Positions 1 to 10,628 of a stretch of DNA of 64,000 nt are shown here, in pieces. Both the position numbers and the translations under genes were made by a program. This stretch comes from Mycobacterium sp. ACS1612 (GTDB taxonomy: Bacteria; Actinomycetota; Actinomycetes; Mycobacteriales; Mycobacteriaceae): assembly GCF_001667505.1 (NCBI RefSeq), contig NZ_LZHZ01000066.1, positions 50,111-114,110 of the forward strand, in the 5' to 3' direction. The notes below the pieces were generated by a model. That model ran no database searches, was not told the DNA's origin, and saw only the letters and a list, made by a program, of their open reading frames with translations. Numbering within the stretch: the stretch's first letter is position 1; each line of letters opens with the position of its first letter.

Positions 1-1171
1 GGCGCAACTCGGCACCGAGGGCGCGGGCGGTGGCCAACCCGGCTGTCGCGGGGTCGTCGATCCGCAGTGGTGCGCCGAACACGGCCAGCGCCGCATCGCC
101 CTGAAATTTGTTGATCAGCCCGTCGTGTTTGTCGACTTCTGCGACGACGATTCGAAAGAAGTCGTTGAGCACCGCGGCCACCTCGTGCGGTTCATGTGTC
201 GCCGCCAACTGCGTCGAACCCACCAGATCGATGAACAGGATTGCCGTATCGCGTTCGTCGCCGGCGACCGATTCGTGTTCTTCGACGGCGCGCCGGACCA
301 CTTCCTCACCGACATGCCTGCCGAACAGGTCCCGCAACCGGTCGCGCTCGCGTAAGCCGGCGACCATGCGGTTGAAACCGCTTTGCAATTGCCCGATTTC
401 GGACCGCTCATAGACGTCGATCCGCTGATCCAGGTGACCGCGTTCGACTTCCGCCATCGCGTTGACGACTTCGTGTATCGGATCCGAGATCGACGACGCC
501 ACCAGGATCATCGCGCGCATACCCAACACCACTGCGACGAGCGCCAGCACCAACACCGGAACCTCGATGGGCGCATCCGGCTGGATGATCCAGCCCTTGG
601 CCCGCAGCATCACCAGCACCACGATGCCCGCGCCGGGCAGAGCGCTACACATGGTCCACATCAGGATCATTCGCGCCCGCACACCCGGTGCTCGCTCGGC
701 GTGCTCGAGGTCGACTGTGGTCGCGATCATCAGGGCGCGCAGTGCACGTTGGGTGAACAGGAAACCCGTGCACACAGTGGCGGTCGCACCGAACATGATG
801 GCCGAAACGATCAAGGTCAGCGCGCGTGGGCCGTCGTCGACGTTCAACGGAATCATGACAGCGGCGGAAATCACCCACGGCGTCAGCAGAATCGCGGTTT
901 GGCGCCTGGTGATGTTGGGAGTGTTGTGCGTGGCGCCAACGCGGTTGAGCGCGCGCACGACGAGCGCGACGCTGCTCGTTGCGACCGAGATCGTCCCTAC
1001 AACGACGAGTGCGACGGTCGCGATCAGATTCCCGGTGTTGAGCACCGATTGGGCCGCCATGACCGTTTCCCGGCTGACCGACACGACGACCGCGACGACC
1101 TCTGCGGCCGAAAGCAGATAGGCGAACGCAAGGCCTGCCGAATATCGAACGACCAGGCTGCGCGGCCTCAT
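1..1171 (-). CDS. Membrane adenylate cyclase, six-TM plus HAMP (C-terminus beyond window)
   Basis: Predicted class III adenylate cyclase making cAMP at the membrane. About 390 residues are visible and the frame runs off the left edge, so the C-terminal part of the catalytic domain is missing. Six hydrophobic helices fill roughly residues 8-225, a HAMP linker starts near SDPIHEV (229), and the cyclase domain starts near 300. ILFIDLVGST (311-320) carries metal-binding Asp315, and KFQGD (355-359) carries the adenine-selecting Lys355 and the second metal Asp359. The architecture matches the mycobacterial Rv1318c-Rv1320c/Rv3645 type. It begins 12 bp after the small protein that follows the acyl-CoA ligase, so it may be the last gene of that lipid operon. 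The exact start is uncertain. Confidence 0.88.
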   Translation of the reverse strand, partial: MRPRSLVVRYSAGLAFAYLLSAAEVVAVVVSVSRETVMAAQSVLNTGNLIATVALVVVGTISVATSSVALVVRALNRVGATHNTPNITRRQTAILLTPWVISAAVMIPLNVDDGPRALTLIVSAIMFGATATVCTGFLFTQRALRALMIATTVDLEHAERAPGVRARMILMWTMCSALPGAGIVVLVMLRAKGWIIQPDAPIEVPVLVLALVAVVLGMRAMILVASSISDPIHEVVNAMAEVERGHLDQRIDVYERSEIGQLQSGFNRMVAGLRERDRLRDLFGRHVGEEVVRRAVEEHESVAGDERDTAILFIDLVGSTQLAATHEPHEVAAVLNDFFRIVVAEVDKHDGLINKFQGDAALAVFGAPLRIDDPATAGLATARALGAELR

Positions 1172-1183
1172 CGGCCCATAGTG

Positions 1184-1486
1184 TCAGTCGCTGGCAGGCA
1201 GCGGCTTGGCTTCCTTTAGATTCAGTGCGGTGGTGCCAATGCTCAGCGTCCCCGCGCCCGCCTTGGTCACCAGCACCTCGGCACCGTTCTCGTCGACGTA
1301 GCGCTTGCCCATCACATTGCCGCCCGAGAACGCCGGATCGATTGTGGCGTCCGCCGCCTTCTCGCCGTCCAGTGGCACCATCGGAACGCCACCTGCCCGC
1401 AAGTCGTCGAGGCTGTCGTCGCTGCGCACGATGATCACCTGGGTGTCACAGACCTGGCTCTGCAGCCGGGTGCCGTTCTTGATCAT
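1184..1486 (-). CDS. Conserved hypothetical protein, 100 aa
   Basis: A 100-residue soluble protein that I do not recognise by function. It has a Cys near residue 13 (SQVCDTQVIIVR), a Gly/Pro turn (AGGVPMVPL) and a Gly-rich stretch (SGGNVMGKRY); no signal peptide or membrane helix is visible. The ATG overlaps the TGA of the upstream ligase, and AAGGAG lies a few bases before it, so it is translationally coupled. That coupling suggests a role linked to acyl-CoA activation, but nothing in the sequence proves it. Confidence 0.75.
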   Translation of the reverse strand: MIKNGTRLQSQVCDTQVIIVRSDDSLDDLRAGGVPMVPLDGEKAADATIDPAFSGGNVMGKRYVDENGAEVLVTKAGAGTLSIGTTALNLKEAKPLPASD

Positions 1487-2976
1487 GCTGAACTCCTTCG
1501 GATTTGGTCCATCAGTTCCCGCCGCAGCACCTTGCCGGTCGCATTCGTCGGCAACTCATCACGGAACACCACGCGATCTGGGGTGCGTGATCCGCGCAGA
1601 TGTGCACGCACGTGTGCGCGCAGTTCGTCGGGATCGGGTTGCGCGCCGTCGGCCGGCACGACGACCGCGACGATGATCTGACCCCATTCCGGGTCCTCGG
1701 GGCCCACGACCACACAGTCGCGCACCGTGGGATGCTCGACCAGCACGTCCTCGATTTCGGCGGGAGCGATGTTCTCGCCACCGCGGATGATGGTGTCGTC
1801 GGACCGTCCGCCGATAAAGAGGTAGCCGCCTTCGTCAAGCATCGCAACGTCTTTGGTGGGGAACCAACCGTCGGCATCGAGCACCGAACCGATGTCGGTG
1901 TACCGACCCGAGACCTGCTCGCCGCGCACGAACAACTCGCCCGTCTCGCCGGGCCCGAGGACGGCACCGTCGCCGCCACGGATCTGCACCTCGATGCTCG
2001 GCACCGGTTGACCCACCGAACCCAGTCGCCGGGCCACCGCCTCATCCTCGGCGGCCAACGCTTCCCGGTGGTCGTCGGGGGTGAGCACCGCGATCGTCGA
2101 ACTGGTTTCCGTGAGGCCGTACGCGTTGACGAAACCGACGTTCGGCAACAAGCCAAGTGCCTTGCGTACCAATGGAAGAGCGACCTTGGAACCGCCGTAG
2201 GCCAAGGTGCGCAGGGTGGGCAGGTCGACGGGCTGCGCCTGCAGTGCAGACACGATGCGGTCCAGCATCGTCGGCACCACGGTCGCCGATGTGACACCCT
2301 CGTCGTGGACCAACCGGACCCACTCTGTGGCGTCGAACTGCGGCAGGTACACCATCTTTCGGCCGGCGTACAGATTCGACAGCGCCGCGCTGACACCGGC
2401 GATGTGATACGGCGGCACGCAGATCAATGCGGCGTCGCCGGGTTCGGCCGAGTCGAACTCCACAGTTCCGGTGATGTAGCTGGTGAGGTTGTTGTGGGTC
2501 AGCTCAACGGCTTTGGGGCGCGACGTGGTACCTGAAGTGAACAACACCACGCCCACGTCGTCGGGGTCGGCGAACTCGGCAGCGGGCTCGGCCGTCCTTG
2601 CGGCCGCGGTGAATTCGTCGGAAGTGATCACCTGCTTACCCGAACCGGCGACCACGTCGCGGTACTGGGCGTCGGCGATCACCAGCGGGGTGGGCAGGCG
2701 GTCGATCAACTGCCGCAAGCCGTCCTCGCTGAGCCGGTAGTTCAGCGGCGTGACCGCCACCCCCGCGCGCGCGGACGCGAACAGCAGCAGCGGCAACATC
2801 GCGCCACCGGTTCCGACGTAAGCCACATGCTGCGCACCGGACGCGGCGATCACGCCGGCGCCCCCGTCAGCGAGCTCGCTCAGTTCCGCTGTGGTCAGCC
2901 GGATCTCGCCGGCCACCACCGCGGTGCGGTCCGGGTTCGACGACGCTGCCATCTCCAGCAGCAACGAGATACTCAT
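1483..2976 (-). CDS. Acyl-CoA ligase, FadD-like (AMP-binding)
   Basis: ANL-superfamily enzyme, 497 residues, expected to activate a carboxylic acid to its CoA thioester with ATP. The phosphate loop VLFTSGTTSRPKAVELTH lies near residue 150, an AYGLTETSS motif sits in the middle, and the C-terminal GKVLRRE carries the catalytic Lys. The usual YRTGD hinge motif appears as WFPTKDV, a mild deviation. Length is near that of short- and medium-chain or aromatic acid ligases rather than very-long-chain FadDs. It overlaps the upstream SDR by ATGA and the downstream small protein, so the three form an operon. The substrate cannot be told from sequence; proximity to a B12 acyl-CoA mutase suggests a branched acid. 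Confidence 0.9.
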   Translation of the reverse strand: MSISLLLEMAASSNPDRTAVVAGEIRLTTAELSELADGGAGVIAASGAQHVAYVGTGGAMLPLLLFASARAGVAVTPLNYRLSEDGLRQLIDRLPTPLVIADAQYRDVVAGSGKQVITSDEFTAAARTAEPAAEFADPDDVGVVLFTSGTTSRPKAVELTHNNLTSYITGTVEFDSAEPGDAALICVPPYHIAGVSAALSNLYAGRKMVYLPQFDATEWVRLVHDEGVTSATVVPTMLDRIVSALQAQPVDLPTLRTLAYGGSKVALPLVRKALGLLPNVGFVNAYGLTETSSTIAVLTPDDHREALAAEDEAVARRLGSVGQPVPSIEVQIRGGDGAVLGPGETGELFVRGEQVSGRYTDIGSVLDADGWFPTKDVAMLDEGGYLFIGGRSDDTIIRGGENIAPAEIEDVLVEHPTVRDCVVVGPEDPEWGQIIVAVVVPADGAQPDPDELRAHVRAHLRGSRTPDRVVFRDELPTNATGKVLRRELMDQIRRSSA

Positions 2977-3794
2977 GACTTGTCGACGAAGATATCAAGG
3001 ATCGGGTTGTCGCCACCGCCGTAGCGGGAAAGGTCCGTGACACCGGCCTCGGTCAGCACCGCCGAGTCGATGAAGCATCTGCCGTTCACCTTCCCGGGCG
3101 GGCGGGACAGTATTTCGACCGCCGCGTCGCCCATGATCTCCGGGCTGCGCGACGAGGGCATCAGCGTGCCGTCGGCCAGATTGGCCACCGCCGACGTCGC
3201 GATGTAGGTCTGCGGCCACAGGCAGGCGAACCCGATGCCCGATTCGGCGTGTTCGGCGGCCCAGCCCAGCGACAACAGGGTCATGCCGTACTTCGAGAGC
3301 GTGTACGCGGGGTGGGCGCCCAGCCAGTGCGGGTTCATGTTCAGCGGCGGCGCCAGCGTCACCACATGCGGGTTGGCGGACTTACGAAGGTGCGGCAGCG
3401 CCGCCTTCGTCAGCAGAAACGTCCCCCGCACGTTGATGTCCATCATCAGGTCGAACTTCTTGGCGGACAGTCCCTCGGTCGGTTCGGTCGCGATCGCGCT
3501 GGCATTGTTGATCACGACGTCGACGCCGCCGAAGTGCGCGACCGCGGTGTCGACCGCGCGCTGCACGTCTTCTTCCTTGCGCACGTCACCGACCACCGCG
3601 ACGCCCTTGCCGCCCGCCGCCTCGACCTCGGCGACCGCGGTGTGGACGGTGCCGGGCAGTTTGGGATGCGGCTCGGCCGTCTTGGCCAGCAGCACCACGT
3701 TGGCGCCCCGTTTTGCGGCGGCCAGCGCGATCGCCGACCCGATGCCGCGACTGCCGCCCGAGACGACGAGCGTGCGGTCAGTGAACTTGGACAT
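2973..3794 (-). CDS. SDR oxidoreductase, HSDL2-like
   Basis: Short-chain dehydrogenase, 273 residues. The cofactor motif GGSRGIG is at about residues 13-19 and the active-site YTLSK near residue 160. The region that normally carries the catalytic Ser reads TLAPPLN, as in HSDL2-type SDRs. The SCP2 lipid-binding domain of HSDL2 is absent. AGGAGG sits just before the ATG. It heads an operon with the ligase and the 100-residue protein. Its promoter region holds one of two near-identical ATTGGCATTCTCATT boxes that separate it from the divergent mutase operon. Likely role: oxidation or reduction of a 3-hydroxyacyl-CoA-type intermediate (inferred). Confidence 0.88.
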   Translation of the reverse strand: MSKFTDRTLVVSGGSRGIGSAIALAAAKRGANVVLLAKTAEPHPKLPGTVHTAVAEVEAAGGKGVAVVGDVRKEEDVQRAVDTAVAHFGGVDVVINNASAIATEPTEGLSAKKFDLMMDINVRGTFLLTKAALPHLRKSANPHVVTLAPPLNMNPHWLGAHPAYTLSKYGMTLLSLGWAAEHAESGIGFACLWPQTYIATSAVANLADGTLMPSSRSPEIMGDAAVEILSRPPGKVNGRCFIDSAVLTEAGVTDLSRYGGGDNPILDIFVDKS

Positions 3795-3833
3795 GGGCCT
3801 CCTCGCGGTGCGTTACCCGGATGCTACCCGATT

Positions 3834-3861
3834 GGAATTGGCATTCTCATTCTAGGCAAGT
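3834..3861. promoter_or_regulatory. Putative operator, degenerate copy 1 (SDR side)
   Basis: ATTCTC (3843-3848) followed after 7 bp by GCAAGT (3856-3861), with the degenerate left half GGAATT (3834-3839). It matches the layout of the window-wide GAGAAT-N3-ATTCTC box in one half-site only. It lies about 40 bp upstream of the SDR start and shares a 15-base identical core with the copy at 3946-3960. Confidence 0.45.
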
Positions 3862-3942
3862 CTCATAATCGCTGTGTACCGGCCCTTTGGCGGTGGAAAC
3901 GCTTCCACCACGTACGTGGCTCCGTGCGCGTTTCCGCCGAGC

Positions 3943-3970
3943 GGTATTGGCATTCTCATTTTCTGCAAGT
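3943..3970. promoter_or_regulatory. Putative operator, degenerate copy 2 (mutase side)
   Basis: Same organisation as the copy 109 bp upstream: ATTGGCATTCTCATT at 3946-3960, then GCAAGT at 3965-3970. It ends 13 bp before the mutase ATG, so a bound protein would cover the start region. Only one of the two palindrome halves is good. Confidence 0.45.
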
Positions 3971-3983
3971 ACGTTATCCAGTG

Positions 3984-5986
<2,003 letters not shown>

Positions 5987-5987
5987 G

Positions 5988-6944
5988 ATGCGGCTTGGCG
6001 TGATGATCGGGGCCGAGCGCGGGGACATGGCCCGCAAGGTCTCCAAGTTGCTCGATGACATCGACTGGGCAGAAGCCGCGGGGTTGGACACCGCATGGAT
6101 GCCGCAGGTGCCCAACGATTTCGACTGTCTGACCATGGTTTCGTTGATGGGTGCGCGCACGTCCCGGATCGAACTGGGCACCGCAGTGGTGCCGTTGCAG
6201 GCGCAGCATCCGATCGCGCTGGCACGCCAGGCGCTGTCCGTGCATGCGGGTACCGGCGGGAGACTTGCGCTCGGTGTCGGGCCGTCGCACCACTGGATCG
6301 TCCGTGACATGCTCGGCATTCCGTATGAGAAGCCGGCGGCATACACCCGCGACTATCTCGAGGTGCTCAACAAGGCGCTGGCGGGTCCGGGTGACGTCGA
6401 CGTGGAGAACGACACGTTCACCGTGCACAACCCGACTGTGCTCGGCGCGGAGACGCCGATGCCGGTGCTCGTTGCCGCGCTGGGCCCGGTGATGCTGCAG
6501 ATCGCAGGCGAACTCGCCGATGGCACGGTGTTGTGGATGGCCGACGAGCGGGCGATCGGCGATCACATCGCCCCGCGGATCACCAAGGCCGCCGACAACG
6601 CGGGTCGCCCGGGGCCGCGGATCATCGCAGGCATCCCGGTGTGCCTGTGCGCCAACTCCGAGATCGACGCGGCCAAGGAACGCGCCAATCGCATTCTCGC
6701 CGAGGCGGAGACGTCACCGAACTATCAGAAGCTGCTCGATCGGGGCGACGCCCGCGACGTCGGCGACCTGACCGCCGCCGGCGACGAAGAGGCAATCCTC
6801 GCGCGATTCCGGAGCTTCGCCGACGCCGGTGTCACCGACCTCTCAGTCCGGCTGTTGCCTATCGGCGAGAATCGCGATGAACTGATCGCCTCGAAATACC
6901 GCACACGCGAGGTGATCTCACAGCTGGCCAACGAAGTGCGATGA
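5988..6944 (+). CDS. LLM-class oxidoreductase (probably F420-dependent)
   Basis: Luciferase-like TIM-barrel oxidoreductase, 318 residues. Visible family features are the N-terminal MRLGVMIGAE strand, IELGTAVVPLQAQHP, LALGVGPSHHWIV and a glycine-rich loop near ELADGTVLWM. In mycobacteria proteins of this subgroup commonly use F420, but FMN cannot be excluded. It starts one base after the mutase small-subunit stop, so it belongs to the mutase operon. It probably catalyses a hydride transfer or monooxygenation on a pathway intermediate; the substrate is unknown. Confidence 0.85.
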   Translation: MRLGVMIGAERGDMARKVSKLLDDIDWAEAAGLDTAWMPQVPNDFDCLTMVSLMGARTSRIELGTAVVPLQAQHPIALARQALSVHAGTGGRLALGVGPSHHWIVRDMLGIPYEKPAAYTRDYLEVLNKALAGPGDVDVENDTFTVHNPTVLGAETPMPVLVAALGPVMLQIAGELADGTVLWMADERAIGDHIAPRITKAADNAGRPGPRIIAGIPVCLCANSEIDAAKERANRILAEAETSPNYQKLLDRGDARDVGDLTAAGDEEAILARFRSFADAGVTDLSVRLLPIGENRDELIASKYRTREVISQLANEVR

Positions 6945-6972
6945 GCGCTTGCGCGAAGAGCCGAGAGAACAG

Positions 6973-8028
6973 ATGAACCAAGGCCCGCTTTCCGGTATTC
7001 GCATCCTCGAGGTCGGCGTGATGCTGGCAGGCCCCTACGCGACGATGCTGCTCGCCGATCTCGGCGCCGAAGTCATCAAGATCGAACCGCCGGGCGGCGA
7101 GATCTCCCGGCAGGTCAGCGACAGCTACTTCGCCAGCCTGAACCGCAACAAGCAGAGCGTGTGCCTGGATCTTCGGTCCGATGCCGGCCGGCAGCGGCTG
7201 GGTGAACTCGTCGCGGATTCGCATGCGCTGCTGGTCAATATGAAGCCGTCGGCCATCAAGCGGCTCGGCCTGACGTACGACGCGCTGCGGCAGTACAACG
7301 AGCGGATCGTCTGCGTCGCGATGACCGGTTTCGGCCTCGACGGCGGTGACGACCCGGCGTTCGACTACGTGATCCAGGCGGCCACCGGTGTGGCGGCGAT
7401 GACCGGCGATCCCGACGGCCCTCCGACGCTGCCCGGGTACTCGTCGGCCGACAACTCGACGGGTTTGGCCGCGGCGCTCGGCCTGCTCGCGCAGATCGTA
7501 TCTGGCCGCGGGGGGCAGGTGGACGTGTCGCTGCGCGACGTCATGCTGTCCCAGTTGAACTATCGCGCGTCGGCATATCTCAACGACGGCGCGGCACCGC
7601 AGCGTTACCCGTTCGGCGCGCATTCGTATTACGTTCCCGCACAACTTTTTCCGACGGCAGACGGCTATCTCGCCTTATTCATCACCCACGACGCCTTCTG
7701 GAACGCGTTCGCTCAAGAGGCGAAGATCGACGGCTTCCCGACGATGGCCGAACGCGCTGCCCGTCGTGACGAGGTGCTCGCCGTCGTCACGGCCGCGCTG
7801 GCCACCGATACCGCGGCAAGTTGGCAATCTCGGCTGCAAGCCTTGGGAATTCCGGTAGCGGCCGTGCGCAGCCTGCCCGAGGCGTTGGAGGCGACGCCGG
7901 GGGCACTTGTCACCGCGGGGGAGTTCAAGCTGGTCGGCAGCCCGATCCACATCGCGGGATACGAGCCCGAATACCGCCCTGCGCCACGTCTCGACGAGCA
8001 CGGCGCTGCGTCGGCTCAATCGTCGTAG
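6973..8028 (+). CDS. CaiB/BaiF family CoA-transferase
   Basis: Class III CoA-transferase or racemase, 351 residues, likely moving CoA between carboxylic acids or epimerising a 2-methylacyl-CoA (Mcr-type enzymes belong here). The N-terminus GPLSGIRILEVGVMLAGPYATMLLADLGAEVIKIE is the family hallmark (first 20 residues shown are GPLSGIRILEVGVMLAGPYA); LNRNKQSVCLDLRS and MTGFGLDG follow. ATG 6973 was chosen because the family motif starts directly after it; an in-frame ATG-like extension upstream lies inside a repeated 19-nt box (6941-6959). It ends the mutase operon and overlaps the converging ferredoxin gene. Confidence 0.88.
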   Translation: MNQGPLSGIRILEVGVMLAGPYATMLLADLGAEVIKIEPPGGEISRQVSDSYFASLNRNKQSVCLDLRSDAGRQRLGELVADSHALLVNMKPSAIKRLGLTYDALRQYNERIVCVAMTGFGLDGGDDPAFDYVIQAATGVAAMTGDPDGPPTLPGYSSADNSTGLAAALGLLAQIVSGRGGQVDVSLRDVMLSQLNYRASAYLNDGAAPQRYPFGAHSYYVPAQLFPTADGYLALFITHDAFWNAFAQEAKIDGFPTMAERAARRDEVLAVVTAALATDTAASWQSRLQALGIPVAAVRSLPEALEATPGALVTAGEFKLVGSPIHIAGYEPEYRPAPRLDEHGAASAQSS

Positions 8029-8330
8029 GTGACGCTTATCGAATCGGTATCCGGAACCGCCTGGCAGGTCAGCACGTACCCGTCGTCGACCTCGTCCTGC
8101 TCGAGGGCGTCGTTGACGCGCATCGTGGCGCTGCCCTCGGTGAGCTTGCCCATGCAGGTGCCACAGTTGCCGGCTTCACAGGAGAACGGCGGGGACAGTC
8201 CAGCGCGCCTGGCACTTTCCAGAAGTGTCTCGTTCGCCACCCGGGGCACCGACACCTTCTTGCGATCGAGGACGATCGTCACCTGGCCGCCTGCATCGGG
8301 CGGTGCGGGCGGCATCGGTTCTGCCGTCAT
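8016..8330 (-). CDS. Plant-type 2Fe-2S ferredoxin
   Basis: Stand-alone [2Fe-2S] ferredoxin domain, 104 residues. The cluster ligands are visible as SCEAGNCGTCMGK (C-x4-C-x2-C) and a distal Cys in VLTCQAV. It resembles the C-terminal electron-transfer domain of KshB/phenol-hydroxylase reductases without the flavin and NAD domains. GGAGAGG precedes ATG 8330; a longer in-frame start at 8411 would run through the operator and is unlikely. It could feed electrons to one of the P450s or the Rieske oxygenase; this is inferred. Confidence 0.87.
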   Translation of the reverse strand: MTAEPMPPAPPDAGGQVTIVLDRKKVSVPRVANETLLESARRAGLSPPFSCEAGNCGTCMGKLTEGSATMRVNDALEQDEVDDGYVLTCQAVPDTDSISVTYDD

Positions 8331-8350
8331 CAGCCTCTCCTGGCATATGG

Positions 8351-8399
8351 GTTCTGATATTCCGAGAATACCATTCTCGATAAGTGATACGCTATTCTC
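8351..8399. promoter_or_regulatory. Operator: perfect GAGAAT-N3-ATTCTC palindrome
   Basis: Perfect palindrome GAGAATACCATTCTC at 8364-8378, an upstream half-site GTTCTG at 8351-8356 (7-bp spacer) and an extra ATTCTC at 8394-8399. It sits between the divergent ferredoxin (start 8330) and ligase (start 8434) genes, at -34 and -56 relative to the starts. It belongs to the repeated box shared by much of this window. Confidence 0.75.
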
Positions 8400-8433
8400 A
8401 GCGTGTACCACTGGGCCCGGGTAAGGACAGCGT

Positions 8434-9831
8434 GTGAGTGAGGCGACCGCGCTCGCATTCGAGGAACGTCAGTACACGCTGCGCGAACTCAACGCTCTCG
8501 CCAACGGACTGGCCACCGTGCTGGAACACCGCGGTGTGCGGGCGGGCGACCGGGTGGCGCTGATGTCGTCGAATCGACCGGAGTTCGTGATCGCGATGTG
8601 GGCGATCTGGCGGCTGGGGGCGGCGGCGGTGTTGTTGAGTCCGGCGTGGAAGCGAACCGAGGTCGACAACGCGCTGACGTTGACGGGGCCCTCGCACGCG
8701 GTGGGCGACCATCCGGTGCTGGCCGAGGCGATGCCGATGCTGTCACTCGACGAGGCGATCGGACCGGGGCAGCGCCCCTTCGAAGCGCCGAACCCCTCGA
8801 GCGATGCGCTGTTCGTGTTCAGCTCGGGGACGACCGGACTGCCGAAGGCGGTGCGTCACACTCACGGATCCTTCGCCGTCGCGGTGCGCCACTGGCGCGA
8901 CGCGCTGCACTTGACCGCGGCCGACCGCATCCAGATCATGACGCCGCCGTCCCACATCCTCGGGCTGCTGAACATCATGATGGCGTTGGATACCGGCACG
9001 TGGCTGCGACTGCACCGGCGCTTCGACATCGATCTGATGCTGCGCCATATCGAAGAGGACCGGATCACCATCGAGATGGCAGTAGCGCCAATCGCTTTGG
9101 CCCTCGCTGCGCATCCCGAGCTGGAACGTCACGATCTGTCGTCGCTGCGCTACATCATGTGGTGCGCGACGCCCGTGACGCAGAGCATCGCAGAGGCGAT
9201 AACCAGTAGGGCAGCGGTCAACTGGGTGACCGCCTACGGCACCACCGAGTTGCCGGTCATCGCGTGCAATCAGATCGAGGGCGCGCGCCTGGACACGGTC
9301 GGCAGGCCGGTTCCGGGGGTGCGCGTGCGGATCGTTTCTCTCGACGACGGTTCACCACTGTCGCCAGGGGCGGTCGGCGAGATACAGGCGCGCTCGGATT
9401 CCGTGATGGCCGGCTATCTGCCCAGTGAGGCAACGGCACAGGCATTTTCGGACGGTTGGTACCGCACCGGCGACGTCGGCTACCTGGACGCCGATGGCTG
9501 GCTGCGGATCACCGATCGCGCCAAGGAGATGATCAAGGTGCGGGGATTCCAGGTGGCGCCCGCCGAGATCGAGGCGGTGCTGCACGGGCACGAGGCGGTC
9601 GACGACTGCGCGGTGTTCGGCATACCCGATGCGGTCAACGGCGAGGCCATCGTCGCCGCCGTCAAGGCGCACAGGCCGGTCGAGGCGGAGCAGCTGATCG
9701 GCCTCGTCGCCGACCGGCTGGCCTCCTACAAGCGGCCCAGCCGCGTGGTGTTCGTCGATGAGGTTCCGCGCCTGCCATCGGGAAAGGTGTTGCGTCGAGT
9801 GTTGAAGGAGCGGCTGTGGACGTCCGTCTGA
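8434..9831 (+). CDS. Acyl-CoA ligase, FadD-like (AMP-binding)
   Basis: AMP-forming CoA ligase, 465 residues, short for the family. P-loop FVFSSGTTGLPKAVRHTH, AYGTTELPV, GWYRTGDVGYLD and the C-terminal catalytic Lys in PSGKVLRR are all intact. GTG 8434 is used as start; no longer start fits because the operator lies directly upstream. It overlaps the next gene by 16 bp, heading a ligase, dehydrogenase, dehydrogenase, crotonase operon, that is a compact activation and beta-oxidation unit. The substrate is unknown. Confidence 0.9.
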   Translation: MSEATALAFEERQYTLRELNALANGLATVLEHRGVRAGDRVALMSSNRPEFVIAMWAIWRLGAAAVLLSPAWKRTEVDNALTLTGPSHAVGDHPVLAEAMPMLSLDEAIGPGQRPFEAPNPSSDALFVFSSGTTGLPKAVRHTHGSFAVAVRHWRDALHLTAADRIQIMTPPSHILGLLNIMMALDTGTWLRLHRRFDIDLMLRHIEEDRITIEMAVAPIALALAAHPELERHDLSSLRYIMWCATPVTQSIAEAITSRAAVNWVTAYGTTELPVIACNQIEGARLDTVGRPVPGVRVRIVSLDDGSPLSPGAVGEIQARSDSVMAGYLPSEATAQAFSDGWYRTGDVGYLDADGWLRITDRAKEMIKVRGFQVAPAEIEAVLHGHEAVDDCAVFGIPDAVNGEAIVAAVKAHRPVEAEQLIGLVADRLASYKRPSRVVFVDEVPRLPSGKVLRRVLKERLWTSV

Positions 9832-10628
9832 CTGCTGAACAGCAGCAGCTGCGGGAGGCGGCGGCCAAACTGGCTGACGATCTGGGCCCGGGATCAGTTG
9901 CCGACCTCGATGATTCGAACCGGATCGCCAGACTCGAGAAGGCCGTCGCGGGGACGGGGTTTCGCACGCTCCGGTCTGACGGCGCGTCGGGGGTGGAAGT
10001 CGCCATCGTCGCCGAGGAGTTCGCGCGGGGCCTGGTCGACGTGCCGTTCGTGGGACCGGTACTCGCTGACGAACTGCAGCGGCTCGGTGTGCAGCCGTCG
10101 GTCCCGGCCGCGACACCGCCGACCGTCGATCTGACGGGAAGCCTTGCCGGAGCGGTGGAGTCGCCTGTCGGGCTGAGCGAGTTGTCCAAGGACGACGTGG
10201 GGCGTTGGCGTGCGCTGGCGCTCGCGGTCACTTGCGCCGAGTTGGTGGGCGCCTCGCGCGGGGTGCACGCGTTGGCAGTCGACTATGCCAAGGTCCGCGA
10301 ACAGTACGGCGCAACGATCGGGTCGTATCAGGCCGTCGGCCACTTGCTTGCCGAGAGCCTGGCGCTGATCGAGGGGTCGGTCAGCGTGTCGCGCCACGCC
10401 GCGTGGGCGGTCGACGAACTGCCGGCTGCGGAGTCGATCGAGGCCGCGAAGGTGGCCAAGATCTACTGCGCCCGTGCGGCATTGACCGTATGCGAGACGT
10501 CGATCCAGGTACACGGCGGCATCGGCAACACGTGGGAATGCCTCGCGCACGTGTATTTGCGCCGCGTACTGGCCGCCACCGAAATCTGGCCGGTGAAGCT
10601 GGAGGAGCTGAGCATTGGATTTTCGTGA
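9816..10628 (+). CDS. Acyl-CoA dehydrogenase, short subunit (heteromeric type)
   Basis: FadE-family protein of 270 residues, about 110 shorter than a full acyl-CoA dehydrogenase, with the middle beta domain largely missing. The C-terminal half is recognisable: REQYGATIGSYQAVGHLLAE and QVHGGIGNTWECLAHVYLRR. This size and the tandem partner match the alpha2beta2 dehydrogenases known from mycobacterial steroid side-chain degradation (FadE28-29, FadE26-27), in which one subunit lacks the catalytic base. GTG start within the ligase 3' end; it overlaps the partner gene by 14 bp. Confidence 0.85.
   Translation: MDVRLTAEQQQLREAAAKLADDLGPGSVADLDDSNRIARLEKAVAGTGFRTLRSDGASGVEVAIVAEEFARGLVDVPFVGPVLADELQRLGVQPSVPAATPPTVDLTGSLAGAVESPVGLSELSKDDVGRWRALALAVTCAELVGASRGVHALAVDYAKVREQYGATIGSYQAVGHLLAESLALIEGSVSVSRHAAWAVDELPAAESIEAAKVAKIYCARAALTVCETSIQVHGGIGNTWECLAHVYLRRVLAATEIWPVKLEELSIGFS

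Noticed and set aside
3249..3983. N-terminal extension of the mutase large subunit back to 3249
   Set aside because: The extension runs antisense to the SDR gene and across both operator boxes; the family N-terminus starts at 3984.
8016..8411. Ferredoxin start at 8411
   Set aside because: The extra N-terminus would be encoded by the operator region; ATG 8330 has a good GGAGAGG site.
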